A stretch of 64,000 nt of DNA from Bacteroidota bacterium (GTDB lineage: Bacteria; Bacteroidota; Bacteroidia; Cytophagales; Cyclobacteriaceae), in contig JAFEAL010000003.1 of assembly GCA_018266435.1 (NCBI GenBank), positions 186,001 through 250,000 of the forward strand, read 5' to 3'. Below are positions 18,208-26,853 of this stretch, piece by piece. Positions within the stretch are counted from its first letter, which is position 1. Each line of letters starts with the position of its first letter. A program made the translations under genes and the position numbers. The notes below the pieces were generated by a model, which was given only the letters and a program-made list of their open reading frames with translations, searched no databases and was not told the origin of the DNA.

Positions 18208-18711
18208 TTAAATAGCCTTAACAGCAGCTTCGTAGTTGGGCTCTTCACCGATCTGTGGAACAAGCTGTGTATATTTTATTTTTCCGTGAGAGTCAATCAC
18301 CACAATGGCTCGGGCAAATAAGCCGGCAAATGAGGAGTCAGTCAGCTCTACGCCATAGGCTTTTCCAAAACCCCTGCCTCTGAAATCGGAAAGCATCACA
18401 ACCTTGTCGAGGCCTTCGGCTCCACCGAAGCGTTTCTGTGCAAAGGGTAAATCTTTAGACACGCACACCACAACGGTATCAGGTAAAGACGCGGCATATT
18501 TATTGAATTCGCGCACAGATGCCGCACACACACTGGTATCGACACTTGGAAAAATATTCAATACAATGCTTTTACCGGCATAATCTTTCAATCCTTTGTC
18601 ACTCATGTCATTGGCAGTGAGGGTAAAATCAGGAGCAGTACTTCCTACAGCAGGAAGATTGCCGATCAGGTTAGTGGTGTTGGGGCCGAGTTTGGTTTGT
18701 GAATGGGTCAT
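18208..18711 (-). CDS. tpx: Thiol peroxidase (atypical: resolving Cys absent)
   Basis: This 167-residue peroxiredoxin of the Tpx subfamily reduces peroxides using thioredoxin. The peroxidatic Cys62 lies in PSVDTSVCAASVREF. E. coli Tpx has its resolving cysteine in RFCGAEG, whereas here the sequence is RFGGAEG (Gly96), and the codon GGT is clear in the DNA. The only other cysteine is Cys83 in VVVCVSKDLPF, a position that is also Cys in E. coli but is not the resolving residue. The enzyme may therefore work as a 1-Cys peroxidase or resolve through Cys83 or another protein. It is monocistronic with its own terminator; a weak TATCTTTG (18825-18818) lies upstream. Confidence 0.95.
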   Translation of the reverse strand: MTHSQTKLGPNTTNLIGNLPAVGSTAPDFTLTANDMSDKGLKDYAGKSIVLNIFPSVDTSVCAASVREFNKYAASLPDTVVVCVSKDLPFAQKRFGGAEGLDKVVMLSDFRGRGFGKAYGVELTDSSFAGLFARAIVVIDSHGKIKYTQLVPQIGEEPNYEAAVKAI

Positions 18712-18866
18712 GATAGTTACGGGTTAAAATTTAATTACTAACTGTGCAGTGAATTGAGGTGAAGCCAATTAAGTACAGAGTCAACCTTTACTGAGTCATT
18801 GCATAACAAGGTAACAACAAAGATATAATCGTGGTTCCATTTTGGTGAGAGTGAGTAGAGGCTGTA

Positions 18867-19562
18867 CTATGTCAACTTTTGTTCTAATAATTTGTAGTGA
18901 ACTGTATTCCGGTTTACTGTAAGCCGGACTAATATGTTTCGTGCCTTTTCTTTGTCGATTTGCCCGAATACGTCATGCGCGCTGCTCAATAAACTATTAA
19001 AAATTACATCATGTGTAGCAGGGTCAGCTAGAAGATTTTCATAAACAAGGTTCTTTAAATCAAAGGGTACCGGCCCGGCAACCTCTATTAATCGCAGCAA
19101 GGATTTCTGGCCAGTAGAATTACGCACTAGTCCTTGCCAAGCCTCTCTTACGGTTGCTTCGTCTTCAAAAAAATCAGCCCACAATACGTAGCCAACCGGA
19201 TCGGCATAATAATTTTCTGAAACCAAATAGCCCGTGAAGTGTTTCCATATCATTTCCTTTTCAGATGAGCCTGAAATTTTTTTGTTTTTTATGCCATGGT
19301 AAAAAGGAATTAAGAAATGATAATAACTCGGAAACAGTTCAAAGAGGTTAAATCCTAAAGGTATTATTTGGGAATAAGCCATTGATGAATGCCAAACCGT
19401 ATCAGAAAGTGAATCAAACAAGTTCCATATTTGGGGTGATAGTTGCTTGGGTGCATCCGCTTTTCCACAGTCAATTGAAAACTCCCGGGCTTCGTAGCTG
19501 AGGTTGTCAATTTCAGTTTGGCTTAGTTGATGGGCAGATACTATTTCGCTGAGGGTCTGCAT
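18867..19562 (-). CDS. Hypothetical protein (231 aa)
   Basis: I do not recognise this family. The 231-residue protein has no signal peptide or clear membrane helix. It has a mixed charged composition with an aromatic region near residues 75-130 (PSYYHFLIPFYHGIK, YYADPVGYVLWADFFED) and a helical C-terminus. It begins 31 nt downstream of the metallo-beta-lactamase/rhodanese gene and reads in the same direction, so the two are probably cotranscribed. That suggests, but does not show, a link to sulfide or persulfide handling. Confidence 0.7.
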   Translation of the reverse strand: MQTLSEIVSAHQLSQTEIDNLSYEAREFSIDCGKADAPKQLSPQIWNLFDSLSDTVWHSSMAYSQIIPLGFNLFELFPSYYHFLIPFYHGIKNKKISGSSEKEMIWKHFTGYLVSENYYADPVGYVLWADFFEDEATVREAWQGLVRNSTGQKSLLRLIEVAGPVPFDLKNLVYENLLADPATHDVIFNSLLSSAHDVFGQIDKEKARNILVRLTVNRNTVHYKLLEQKLT

Positions 19563-19593
19563 TAGTTGGGGCTACTGCTTTTGAAATAAAAAC

Positions 19594-20976
19594 TCACGAG
19601 GCAACCACTTCCTCTTCTCGTACTATTTCAAGTCCCGCATCTTGCATAGAATTAAAGCCACCATAAATATTGGTAAGGTTAGTAAATCCGTCTTTTTTCA
19701 TCAGTGAGATGGCCACCATAGAGCGATAGCCGCCACCACAATGAACAAGGTATGGTTTTGATTTGGCCAGGTGAGAATAATTCTTAGGCATGTCGGCCAG
19801 GGGTAGAAGCGAAGCATTTTTTACATGACCGATTTTCCATTCGCTGGGTTTGCGCACATCAATCACTTCTATTCCTTTGCTGATCTCGGCTTTCATCTGT
19901 TCAGGCTGAATAGAACGAATAGTATCTAATGAATTTTTCCATGATTTCACCCCTCCTTGCAAATACCCGAGCACATTTTCATAGCCCACGCGAGCCAGGC
20001 GCAATACTGACTCATGTTCTTTGCCCTCATCGGTAATCAAAACCATAGGCTGATTGATGTTAATTAATGTGCCCACCCACACGGCATACGAGCCATTCAG
20101 CCCGATGTTGATGGAGCCAGGCACAAATCCTTTTTCAAAATCATCGGCATTGCGCGTATCAAGAATTAATGCTCCGTTTTGGATCGCTTCAGCAAACTGA
20201 TCGGCACGCAGTGCCCGGTTGTTTTTCTTTACTACCTCATCAATGGAGTCATACCCATCTTTATTGATGCGGGCATCTTCAAAAAAATATCGCGGGGGTG
20301 GCTGAATGCCTTCAGTCACTTCGCTAACAAATTGCTGGCGTGATGTGGCTTTGAGTGCATAGTTGAATTTCTTCTGATCACCAATGGTTGAAAATGTTTC
20401 TTTGCCTATGTTTTTTCCGCACGCTGAACCGGGGCCGTGAGCGGGGTAAACAATTACGTCATCGCCCAGGGTTTTGATTTTAGTATTGAGCGAGTCATAA
20501 AGCATACTGGCTAAATCTTCGCGGCTTATTTTTCCGTCCAGCAAATCAGGCCGTCCCACGTCACCTACAAATAACGTGTCGCCCGTAAAAACCGCGTGTT
20601 CTTTTCCGGTTTCATCAAACAGCAAAAAACAAGTTGACTCCGGGGTATGGCCGGGGGTGTGCAAGGCTTTAATTTTTAGTTTGCCTAATGAAAAAATTTC
20701 TCCGTCAAAAGCATTGTGCACTTCGTATTTTGTTTCGGCCATTGGCCCGTAAATAATTTTTGCTCCTGTTTTTTTTGCCAGGTCGATGTGGCCACTGACA
20801 AAGTCGGCATGAAAATGTGTTTCAAAGATAAAATTGATGCGTGCGCCTCTCTTCCTTGCCAACTCCAGGTATGGCTCAGTTTCGCGGATGGGATCAATTA
20901 CGGCTGCGATGCCATCGGATTCAATGTAGTAAGCAGCCTCAGCAAGGCAATTGGTATAAAGTTGTTCAATGTACAT
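19594..20976 (-). CDS. Persulfide dioxygenase-like MBL-fold protein with two rhodanese domains
   Basis: This 460-residue cytoplasmic protein has an N-terminal metallo-beta-lactamase domain (about 1-200) with THFHADFVSGH (His54, His56, Asp58, His63), HTPGHTPEST, TGDTLFVGDVGRPDL and PAHGPGSACGK. This is the ETHE1/persulfide dioxygenase pattern with a mononuclear iron site. Two rhodanese domains follow: about 262-350, with no active-site Cys, and about 362-450, with Cys413 in VHCGGGYRS. Such fusions oxidise glutathione persulfide and move sulfane sulfur during sulfide detoxification. It is first gene of a probable two-gene unit. Confidence 0.9.
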   Translation of the reverse strand: MYIEQLYTNCLAEAAYYIESDGIAAVIDPIRETEPYLELARKRGARINFIFETHFHADFVSGHIDLAKKTGAKIIYGPMAETKYEVHNAFDGEIFSLGKLKIKALHTPGHTPESTCFLLFDETGKEHAVFTGDTLFVGDVGRPDLLDGKISREDLASMLYDSLNTKIKTLGDDVIVYPAHGPGSACGKNIGKETFSTIGDQKKFNYALKATSRQQFVSEVTEGIQPPPRYFFEDARINKDGYDSIDEVVKKNNRALRADQFAEAIQNGALILDTRNADDFEKGFVPGSINIGLNGSYAVWVGTLININQPMVLITDEGKEHESVLRLARVGYENVLGYLQGGVKSWKNSLDTIRSIQPEQMKAEISKGIEVIDVRKPSEWKIGHVKNASLLPLADMPKNYSHLAKSKPYLVHCGGGYRSMVAISLMKKDGFTNLTNIYGGFNSMQDAGLEIVREEEVVAS

Positions 20977-21176
20977 AGTGATTGAAGTTCTGTAGTGTAA
21001 CTTAACAAAGGTCTGAAAAATTCCATTCTCTTAATAAATCGTTAACCACGATGGTAGCGAGCCGGCCCAGTTGGTATCTGAGCCAAGTATCAGACTCCGG
21101 GGGTACGCGGTGTATTTTTTGGTGATGGAGTTGCCACTTTATCCGTATAATATTTTCAGATAGAGAATTCACCTGA

Positions 21177-21184
21177 TACCTTTG
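21177..21184 (+). promoter_or_regulatory. Putative promoter placing the WG-repeat transcript start at the ATG
   Basis: TACCTTTG (TAnnTTTG) ends 4 nt before the ATG at 21189. A TTTC lies 19 bases upstream (21154-21157) as a -33-like element. The spacing predicts a leaderless mRNA. Confidence 0.5.
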
Positions 21185-21188
21185 TACG

Positions 21189-23288
21189 ATGAGATCAGTG
21201 CTGACACATGTGCTTTTATTGTGGGTTGTGATTGCCTCAGCGGCCGATTACCAACCTTTTCAAGAAAAGGGAAAGATGGGGATTAAAGATTCAAAAGGCA
21301 CAGTGATCATACCTCCCCAATTTGATGCGCTGGGTTGGTCAGACGGCAGTTTTTCTGTGGTGGGTGATGTAACGGGATATCGCCAAAACAATTTGTGGGG
21401 AATAATTAACCTAAAAAAAGTGACCGTTGCCAAACCAGAGTTTGAATCGCTGGTGTATGCTTCGGGAGATTTTTTGATTGCCAGAAAAAAAATTGATGCG
21501 GTTCACCTCATGTCCGGAGGCATTAACTTAAGTGGCGAAATAAAAATTCCATTTGTATATGATGGCATTCTCGTGCAGGGACTCCGTGCCATTGTCTTCA
21601 ATCTGAAAAAATCACATTATGAATACGGACTGATCGACTTGGCCAATCGCCCGGTTATTCCGATGAAGTACAAAAATATATGGCCGTTAGGAACATTGCG
21701 CTATGCCGTTGAAAATACCCAAAACAAAATTGCCCTCTTTTCGGAAGCCGGAAATGCCATTACCGATTTTTCTATAGACAGTATTTCGCCCTATTATAAA
21801 AATTACGCCAAAGTTTATCAAAGCAGTTTGCAGGGGCTGATCGATCGCGAAGGCACACTAAAACTTGAAATCAAATATGCGGCCATTTCCATTTTACCGA
21901 ATGGGAAGATAAAAGCTCGCCTGCCTTCGCAATGGTTTTATGTCAATGAAAAAAATGAAGAACAACAAAAAATATTGGCAGATGAGTTAAAATTGAATAG
22001 AAAGAATCTGTTAATAAAGCGAGGTCGCTTTTGGGGGTTACTGGACCACAACCAAAATGAAATAATCAGCCCACAATACGAGGGGCTGGAAGAATTTTCA
22101 ACCGATTCATTCATTGCCACAAAAAATGGGAAATGCGGACTAATCACAGCAGATAAAATCATTATTCCGTTTTTATATGATTCAGTTAAAACCTGCGCAA
22201 ACAAATTAAAATTATTTACCCGCGGTATTGGCTGGCAACTGGCCGATGAGCAAGGAAAAATAATAAGCGAACGATACTACCAGCAACTCCTCCCGGCCGG
22301 TGAAAATCTATTCTGCGCACAGAGCCGTAACTATTGGGGGGTGCTGAATGCCAGCGGAAGAGAGATGATTCATTGTGTTTTGGATTCGCTGTTCAGCCAT
22401 CGGGGCGAAGTGTGGTTAGTAAAATTTAAAAATAAATACGGCCTGATCAATACCAATGAAGACTGGCTTGTGCCTCCGCAAGATTTTCCGTTGCAGCTTA
22501 TTAACTCAACTTGTTATTTAGAAAAACAGCCCACCAATTTCCTGATAAAATTAATTTCGGGCGAAATCATCTACTTCAGCCCCAACCCTTTGATTTTCGA
22601 AAATAACTTTTTCAGAGAAACCCTGCCGAACGGATCAGAGAAAACTATCAGTTACTCGGGTCAAATTGTAAACCAGTTGGATGTATCCGATAGTGCCATT
22701 CGTTATTTTTCTGAAAGTGAAGGTTTCCGGGGCTTTATGAAAGATGGACACTACGGTTTTATCGATCAAAAAGGAAAATTGCGAATAGCTAATCGCTATG
22801 ACAGCATTGGCGAATTTCACGAAGGCCTTGCCGCGATGAAGCTGATTGGCAAATGGGGATTTGTAGACAGGGATGACCATATCGCCATCAACCCGAATTA
22901 TGACGAGCCAAGTAACTTTATAGAAGGCAGAGCGATTGTTTCGAGAAATAAAAAAAAGGGCATGATTGACACGAATGGAAAAGTAGTGCTGCCTTTTAGG
23001 TACAATCGCATCACACGCAAACCAAACAATCATTTTTTGCTTGAGTCAGATAATAAATTAGGATTGGCAAACTCCACAGGAGCTGTGCTGATCGAACCAC
23101 GTTTTGATATTTTGAAAGAGGCAGGCAAGGGTACGCAGATTGCTTGTGCCGACAAAAAATGCGGAACCGTATCAGATGAAGGACTAAACCTTATTCCGAT
23201 GATGTACGAACAGATTATTTACAACATCGAAACAAAATTATTTTTGGCTGAGAAAAAATCAGAATGGGAAGAAATGCAACTGCAGTAG
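21189..23288 (+). CDS. WG-repeat-containing protein
   Basis: This 699-residue protein has a signal peptide (about 1-19). It is built of many WG (KWGFID-like) repeats of about 40-45 residues, for example GKMGIKDSKGTVIIPPQFDA, GRFWGLLDHNQNEIISPQYE, GHYGFIDQKGKLRIANRYD and GKWGFVDRDDHIAINPNYDE. WG-repeat proteins form beta-rich solenoid or propeller surfaces and usually bind proteins or cell-wall material; no catalytic motif is seen. It is probably periplasmic or surface located. The stop codon abuts the stop of the next, convergent gene (23288/23289). Confidence 0.88.
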   Translation: MRSVLTHVLLLWVVIASAADYQPFQEKGKMGIKDSKGTVIIPPQFDALGWSDGSFSVVGDVTGYRQNNLWGIINLKKVTVAKPEFESLVYASGDFLIARKKIDAVHLMSGGINLSGEIKIPFVYDGILVQGLRAIVFNLKKSHYEYGLIDLANRPVIPMKYKNIWPLGTLRYAVENTQNKIALFSEAGNAITDFSIDSISPYYKNYAKVYQSSLQGLIDREGTLKLEIKYAAISILPNGKIKARLPSQWFYVNEKNEEQQKILADELKLNRKNLLIKRGRFWGLLDHNQNEIISPQYEGLEEFSTDSFIATKNGKCGLITADKIIIPFLYDSVKTCANKLKLFTRGIGWQLADEQGKIISERYYQQLLPAGENLFCAQSRNYWGVLNASGREMIHCVLDSLFSHRGEVWLVKFKNKYGLINTNEDWLVPPQDFPLQLINSTCYLEKQPTNFLIKLISGEIIYFSPNPLIFENNFFRETLPNGSEKTISYSGQIVNQLDVSDSAIRYFSESEGFRGFMKDGHYGFIDQKGKLRIANRYDSIGEFHEGLAAMKLIGKWGFVDRDDHIAINPNYDEPSNFIEGRAIVSRNKKKGMIDTNGKVVLPFRYNRITRKPNNHFLLESDNKLGLANSTGAVLIEPRFDILKEAGKGTQIACADKKCGTVSDEGLNLIPMMYEQIIYNIETKLFLAEKKSEWEEMQLQ

Positions 23289-23654
23289 TTACCGGGTTAC
23301 CAACACAACCAGTTCATTTTCAACCCCCCAATCTTTGGCAAGTTTGAGCATGGCCGTAGCCTCCATTTCAGTAACATAGCCTTTCAAATTGTTGGCATCC
23401 CACACCATGTTGATCAACTCAACACGTTTTTGCCGGGGATAGTCGCCAATGATTTCATTGAGATAAGTGCGGGCACGTTCAAATGCTGTGATATAATCTT
23501 TAGCAATGAAATCCAATGACCAGGCCAACGCGTTGACAGCGTCTAACCTTTTAGAAGTGTCTTCAAGGTCTTGTCGCTCCAGGTCATCCAGCCCGTGATA
23601 ATGGAAGATGACAGACTTGAGTAACATGTATACCTTTTTTTCTTCTTCGGTCAT
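23289..23654 (-). CDS. Hypothetical protein, possibly TerB-like (121 aa)
   Basis: This small helical cytoplasmic protein has no recognised motif. The C-terminal helix EMEATAMLKLAKDWGVENEL recalls TerB-like folds, but this is weak. The frame can be opened at TTG 23660, but ATG 23654 (MTEEEKKVYMLL) is preferred because a -7 element, TAAATTTG, covers 23665-23658. It lies 14 nt after hemW in the same direction and ends against the WG-repeat gene. Confidence 0.65.
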   Translation of the reverse strand: MTEEEKKVYMLLKSVIFHYHGLDDLERQDLEDTSKRLDAVNALAWSLDFIAKDYITAFERARTYLNEIIGDYPRQKRVELINMVWDANNLKGYVTEMEATAMLKLAKDWGVENELVVLVTR

Positions 23655-23668
23655 GTTCAAATTTAAAC

Positions 23669-24799
23669 TTATTCTTCGATAAATAAATCAGCCGCTATCT
23701 TGTCGGCTACTAACTTGCCCGCTGGGGTGAGCAGCAAATGGTGGTTGGTCAATCTCAGAAGATCAAGGTGGTAAAACCGCTTCAACTCATTTTGTGCAGA
23801 AGAGGGGAGGTCATATTGATATTTTTCGTATAAAAAATTCAAGTCACAGCCGGCAGCCGTGCGCAGTGAAGTCATGATATACTCATTGATAGTGTTGGTG
23901 TGGCTGAGCATTTCTACTTCACACGGAATTTTCCCTAGGCTCAGTGACCGGATGTACTCCCAGTTGTTTTTTATATTGAATTGTCTGGAAACCAAGTTAA
24001 ATGAATGGGCACTTGGCCCAACCCCTAAATATTTTTTTTGTTTCCAATAATTGCTGTTATGGCGTGAGTAAAACCCTGGTTTGGCAAAATTTGAAATTTC
24101 ATATTGCTCAAAATCATGTTGAGAGAGCAACGTCATTAAAATTTCCATTTGCCTGGCTGCAACATCATCGCTCTGAGCAACCAACTTCCCTTTTTTCTTC
24201 CAGTTGCCAAATACCGTTTTTTCTTCAATAGTAAGAGAGTAACAGGAGATGTGTTGGGGCGCTAACGCAATGGCCTGCTGAATGTTTTTTATCCATTGCT
24301 CATCGGTTTGCCCCGGAATGGCAAAGATCAGGTCGATACTAATGTTTGTAAAACCGAGTTCATGTGCCTGCCTAACTGAACAAAGTGCGTCATAACCAGA
24401 ATGAGCCCGGTTTAAATACTTAAGCACAGAGTCATCAAAAGATTGGATGCCTATACTTAGCCGGTTGATGCCCACCTTCTTAAAAACAGAAAGGTTTTGC
24501 AGCGAAAGATCATCGGGGTTTGCTTCGAGAGTGATTTCAGGTAAACCCTCAAGCCTAAAATTATTTTGGATAGCATTAAAAACCTGATGTAGCTCTTTTT
24601 CATCCATCAAAGAGGGAGTGCCGCCACCAAAGTAGATAGTTTCAACAGGTTCTGAACTCAGGTATTCTTTTTGTAAAGCCAGTTCTTCGCATATTGCTTC
24701 TACAAGCTTGCCTTTATTTTCCAATTGTGTAGAAAAATGAAAGTCGCAATAGTAACAGGCTTGCTTGCAAAAAGGAAAATGAATGTAGATACCGGCCAT
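23669..24799 (-). CDS. hemW: Radical SAM heme chaperone HemW
   Basis: This 376-residue protein was formerly annotated as an oxygen-independent coproporphyrinogen III oxidase. The radical SAM cluster motif is CKQACYYC (Cys11, Cys15, Cys18). It continues with FGGGTPSLM, ITLEANPDDL and RLSIGIQSFDD, and the C-terminal HemN-like domain has GVGPSAHSF. The length and the motif spacing, lacking the extra N-terminal HemN extension, favour HemW, which carries heme to membrane enzymes. The gene is divergent from the DUF4271-hemD pair, so heme-related genes lie on both sides. Confidence 0.92.
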   Translation of the reverse strand: MAGIYIHFPFCKQACYYCDFHFSTQLENKGKLVEAICEELALQKEYLSSEPVETIYFGGGTPSLMDEKELHQVFNAIQNNFRLEGLPEITLEANPDDLSLQNLSVFKKVGINRLSIGIQSFDDSVLKYLNRAHSGYDALCSVRQAHELGFTNISIDLIFAIPGQTDEQWIKNIQQAIALAPQHISCYSLTIEEKTVFGNWKKKGKLVAQSDDVAARQMEILMTLLSQHDFEQYEISNFAKPGFYSRHNSNYWKQKKYLGVGPSAHSFNLVSRQFNIKNNWEYIRSLSLGKIPCEVEMLSHTNTINEYIMTSLRTAAGCDLNFLYEKYQYDLPSSAQNELKRFYHLDLLRLTNHHLLLTPAGKLVADKIAADLFIEE

Positions 24800-24836
24800 A
24801 ACTCAACTGAGCCGCAAAGTTGAAGAAGTTTATCAA

Positions 24837-24844
24837 TACCTTTG
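24837..24844 (+). promoter_or_regulatory. -7 promoter element of the DUF4271-hemD unit
   Basis: TACCTTTG matches TAnnTTTG and ends 11 nt before the ATG at 24856. It lies inside the longer frame that begins at 24820, which argues that the downstream ATG is the real start. The -33 region (TTG at 24820-24822, 14-base spacing) is poor. Confidence 0.5.
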
Positions 24845-24855
24845 AGGCATTGATC

Positions 24856-25938
24856 ATGAAGCTGTCTTATTTTTTTTTGATTCTCGTTCTTCTGGTGCCA
24901 GGGTGTAGCTATCCACAACAGAATAACGGCTTTCGTTCAGTAAAAGACCTTAAACCAACCTGGCAAATGTTTAAGGAGGGGGGCTTGGTTGATTTTGACG
25001 GAAGCCCGCAACGAGTAGTTCACTTCTCTGTTGACCTGCGCACAACAACGAGGCAAGTTATCCGGCTGGCCTCAAGTCATAAGATTTTCCTTTTTCTTAA
25101 TTCAAAATACAGTAATCAATCACATCAAATATTACTGAATTGCGACAGTCTGAGAAAAAGTGGATTAGACAAGATATTGATCAGTGTGTTTCAAGAAAGT
25201 AAAATTACAGACCTTACCACGGAGTTGGTTTCAAAAGAAGCGGAAGACAAACTAGCCAATACTTTGCGGCCTTCATCGGCCTATTCTGATTTTCTGATCA
25301 TTGCCTCAATCATACTTATCATTTTTTTCACCTCATTGGTAAGAACAAACCCTCAACTTACGTTCGATTATTTGAATGTGACCAAACTGTTTTATTTCAT
25401 CGGACAAGATGAAACCCCCAACCTGCTGCGCATTACTTCCAGTGTAAATTTGCTCTTTTATTTTTTTTGCAGCCTCATGGCTTCTCTGGCACTAATTACC
25501 ACAGCCCACCACACTACTCAAGTTGGTTGGAGCAACTACTTTGATTCGCACACCATGCCCGGGTATTTGCAAAACTGGCTGGTTTATTCATTGGTTATTT
25601 TAGGGATGTTGCTTGCCAAACTGATTCTTGAAATAGTTATTGCACGGCTTTTTAACTGGAAAGACATTACAGGCTTTCAGTTTTTCAACTTTGTACGGAT
25701 ACTTTTAGTTTCGCTGATGGCATTGGCAGGCTTAATAGTGGTTGCTTTTTCTTTGGGAGTCGCAATTAACTACCGCACGGTGCTGTATGGAGGCTGCATT
25801 TTGCTTTTGACAGGATCAATTATAATCTTCTTAAAATTATTGAGGCGGGCACCGTTCAACTCTTTCCATTTATTTTTTTACCTTTGTGCCACTGAAATTT
25901 TTCCATTGATGGTTTTAGTTAAAGTGCTATTGTTTTAA
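24856..25938 (+). CDS. DUF4271 membrane protein
   Basis: From ATG 24856 the protein starts MKLSYFFLILVLLVPGCSYP, a signal peptide with a lipoprotein-like VPGC. About 140 residues of soluble region follow, then about six membrane helices (residues 145-360) typical of DUF4271. An upstream in-frame ATG (24820) is less likely because the promoter element overlaps it. In Bacteroidota this family commonly precedes hemD, as here with a 23-nt gap, but its function is unknown. The soluble N-terminal part with TRQVIRLASSHKIFLFLNSK is unusual and not recognised. Confidence 0.85.
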   Translation: MKLSYFFLILVLLVPGCSYPQQNNGFRSVKDLKPTWQMFKEGGLVDFDGSPQRVVHFSVDLRTTTRQVIRLASSHKIFLFLNSKYSNQSHQILLNCDSLRKSGLDKILISVFQESKITDLTTELVSKEAEDKLANTLRPSSAYSDFLIIASIILIIFFTSLVRTNPQLTFDYLNVTKLFYFIGQDETPNLLRITSSVNLLFYFFCSLMASLALITTAHHTTQVGWSNYFDSHTMPGYLQNWLVYSLVILGMLLAKLILEIVIARLFNWKDITGFQFFNFVRILLVSLMALAGLIVVAFSLGVAINYRTVLYGGCILLLTGSIIIFLKLLRRAPFNSFHLFFYLCATEIFPLMVLVKVLLF

Positions 25939-25961
25939 GTCCCGAACCGCTACGTGCAGAT

Positions 25962-26738
25962 ATGACTGAAACAACTACTGACAGGATGCGCAAAGTAAAA
26001 AGCATCTTGGTCACCCAGGAAGCCCCGGCAGACGTTAACTCTCCTTATTTAAAATTGGCTGAAAAGTTCAATGTAAAAATTGATTTTAGGCCATTTATAC
26101 AAGTAGAGCCCATTGGCGCAAAAGAATTTCGCAAGCAACGCGTAGAAATTTTGCAGCACACGGCAATCATTTTTACAAGCCGCAATGCGGTAGATCATTT
26201 TTTCACGCTGTGCATCGAACTGAAAATTGAAATGCCCGCAGATACAAAATATTTTTGCATTTCAGACCAGACATCCAACTACCTGCAGAAGTACATTGTG
26301 ATTCGCAAAAGAAAAATTTTTTCCGGGCTGAAAGACACTAAAGACCTTTTAGAAATCTTGAAAAAACACAAAAATGAAAAATTTTTGTACCCCTGTTCAG
26401 ATATTCGCAAAAACGACATCCCCGATTTTCTGAAAGAAAATGGGTTCACCTACACTGAGGCAATTATTAACCGCACGGTAGCCGCCAATTTAAGTGACCT
26501 GAAAAATGTGTATTACGATGTGCTGGCATTCTTCAGCCCATCAGGAGTCAATTCGCTGATGATTAACTTTCCTGATTTCAAACAAAACAGCACACGGTTG
26601 GCCGCCTTTGGCCCCACCACGGCAAAGGCCGTGAAAGACAATGGGTTTATTTTAGACATTGAAGCACCGCTGCCCAATGCACCATCAATGGCTGGCGCCC
26701 TAGAGTTATACATTAAGAAAGTAAACGGAATTAAATAA
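25962..26738 (+). CDS. hemD: Uroporphyrinogen-III synthase
   Basis: This 258-residue HemD closes the linear tetrapyrrole hydroxymethylbilane to uroporphyrinogen III in heme synthesis. HemD sequences diverge strongly, but the two-domain pattern is visible: ILVTQEAPADVNSPYLKLAE, IIFTSRNAVDHFF, FLYPCSDIRKNDIPDFL, DVLAFFSPSGVNSLM and RLAAFGPTTAKAVKDNG. It follows the DUF4271 gene by 23 nt in a probable operon. An alternative first start is Met9 (MRKVKSILVT). Confidence 0.88.
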   Translation: MTETTTDRMRKVKSILVTQEAPADVNSPYLKLAEKFNVKIDFRPFIQVEPIGAKEFRKQRVEILQHTAIIFTSRNAVDHFFTLCIELKIEMPADTKYFCISDQTSNYLQKYIVIRKRKIFSGLKDTKDLLEILKKHKNEKFLYPCSDIRKNDIPDFLKENGFTYTEAIINRTVAANLSDLKNVYYDVLAFFSPSGVNSLMINFPDFKQNSTRLAAFGPTTAKAVKDNGFILDIEAPLPNAPSMAGALELYIKKVNGIK

Positions 26739-26853
26739 CTGTTTCTCGGTTACGTTTTTACCTAGAATTGGATTTTATTACACTTTAATTACATTCGAAG
26801 AAAAGTGTTGAAATAATTGGCCTATCTTTAACCCTCGGTATTTTTTTAACCTT

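Noticed and set aside
18797-18807. GCATAAC-like box upstream of tpx as a second attC
   Set aside because: A lone 7-base match with no partner arms or GTTRRRY box at the right distance.
20977-21176. RNA gene or riboswitch in the gap before the WG-repeat gene
   Set aside because: Only partial direct similarity (two GTATCxGA copies) and no convincing stem set; apart from the -7 element I see nothing there.
24820-24855. Upstream ATG of the DUF4271 gene
   Set aside because: A TAccTTTG element lies inside this stretch, and the next ATG gives a clean signal peptide.
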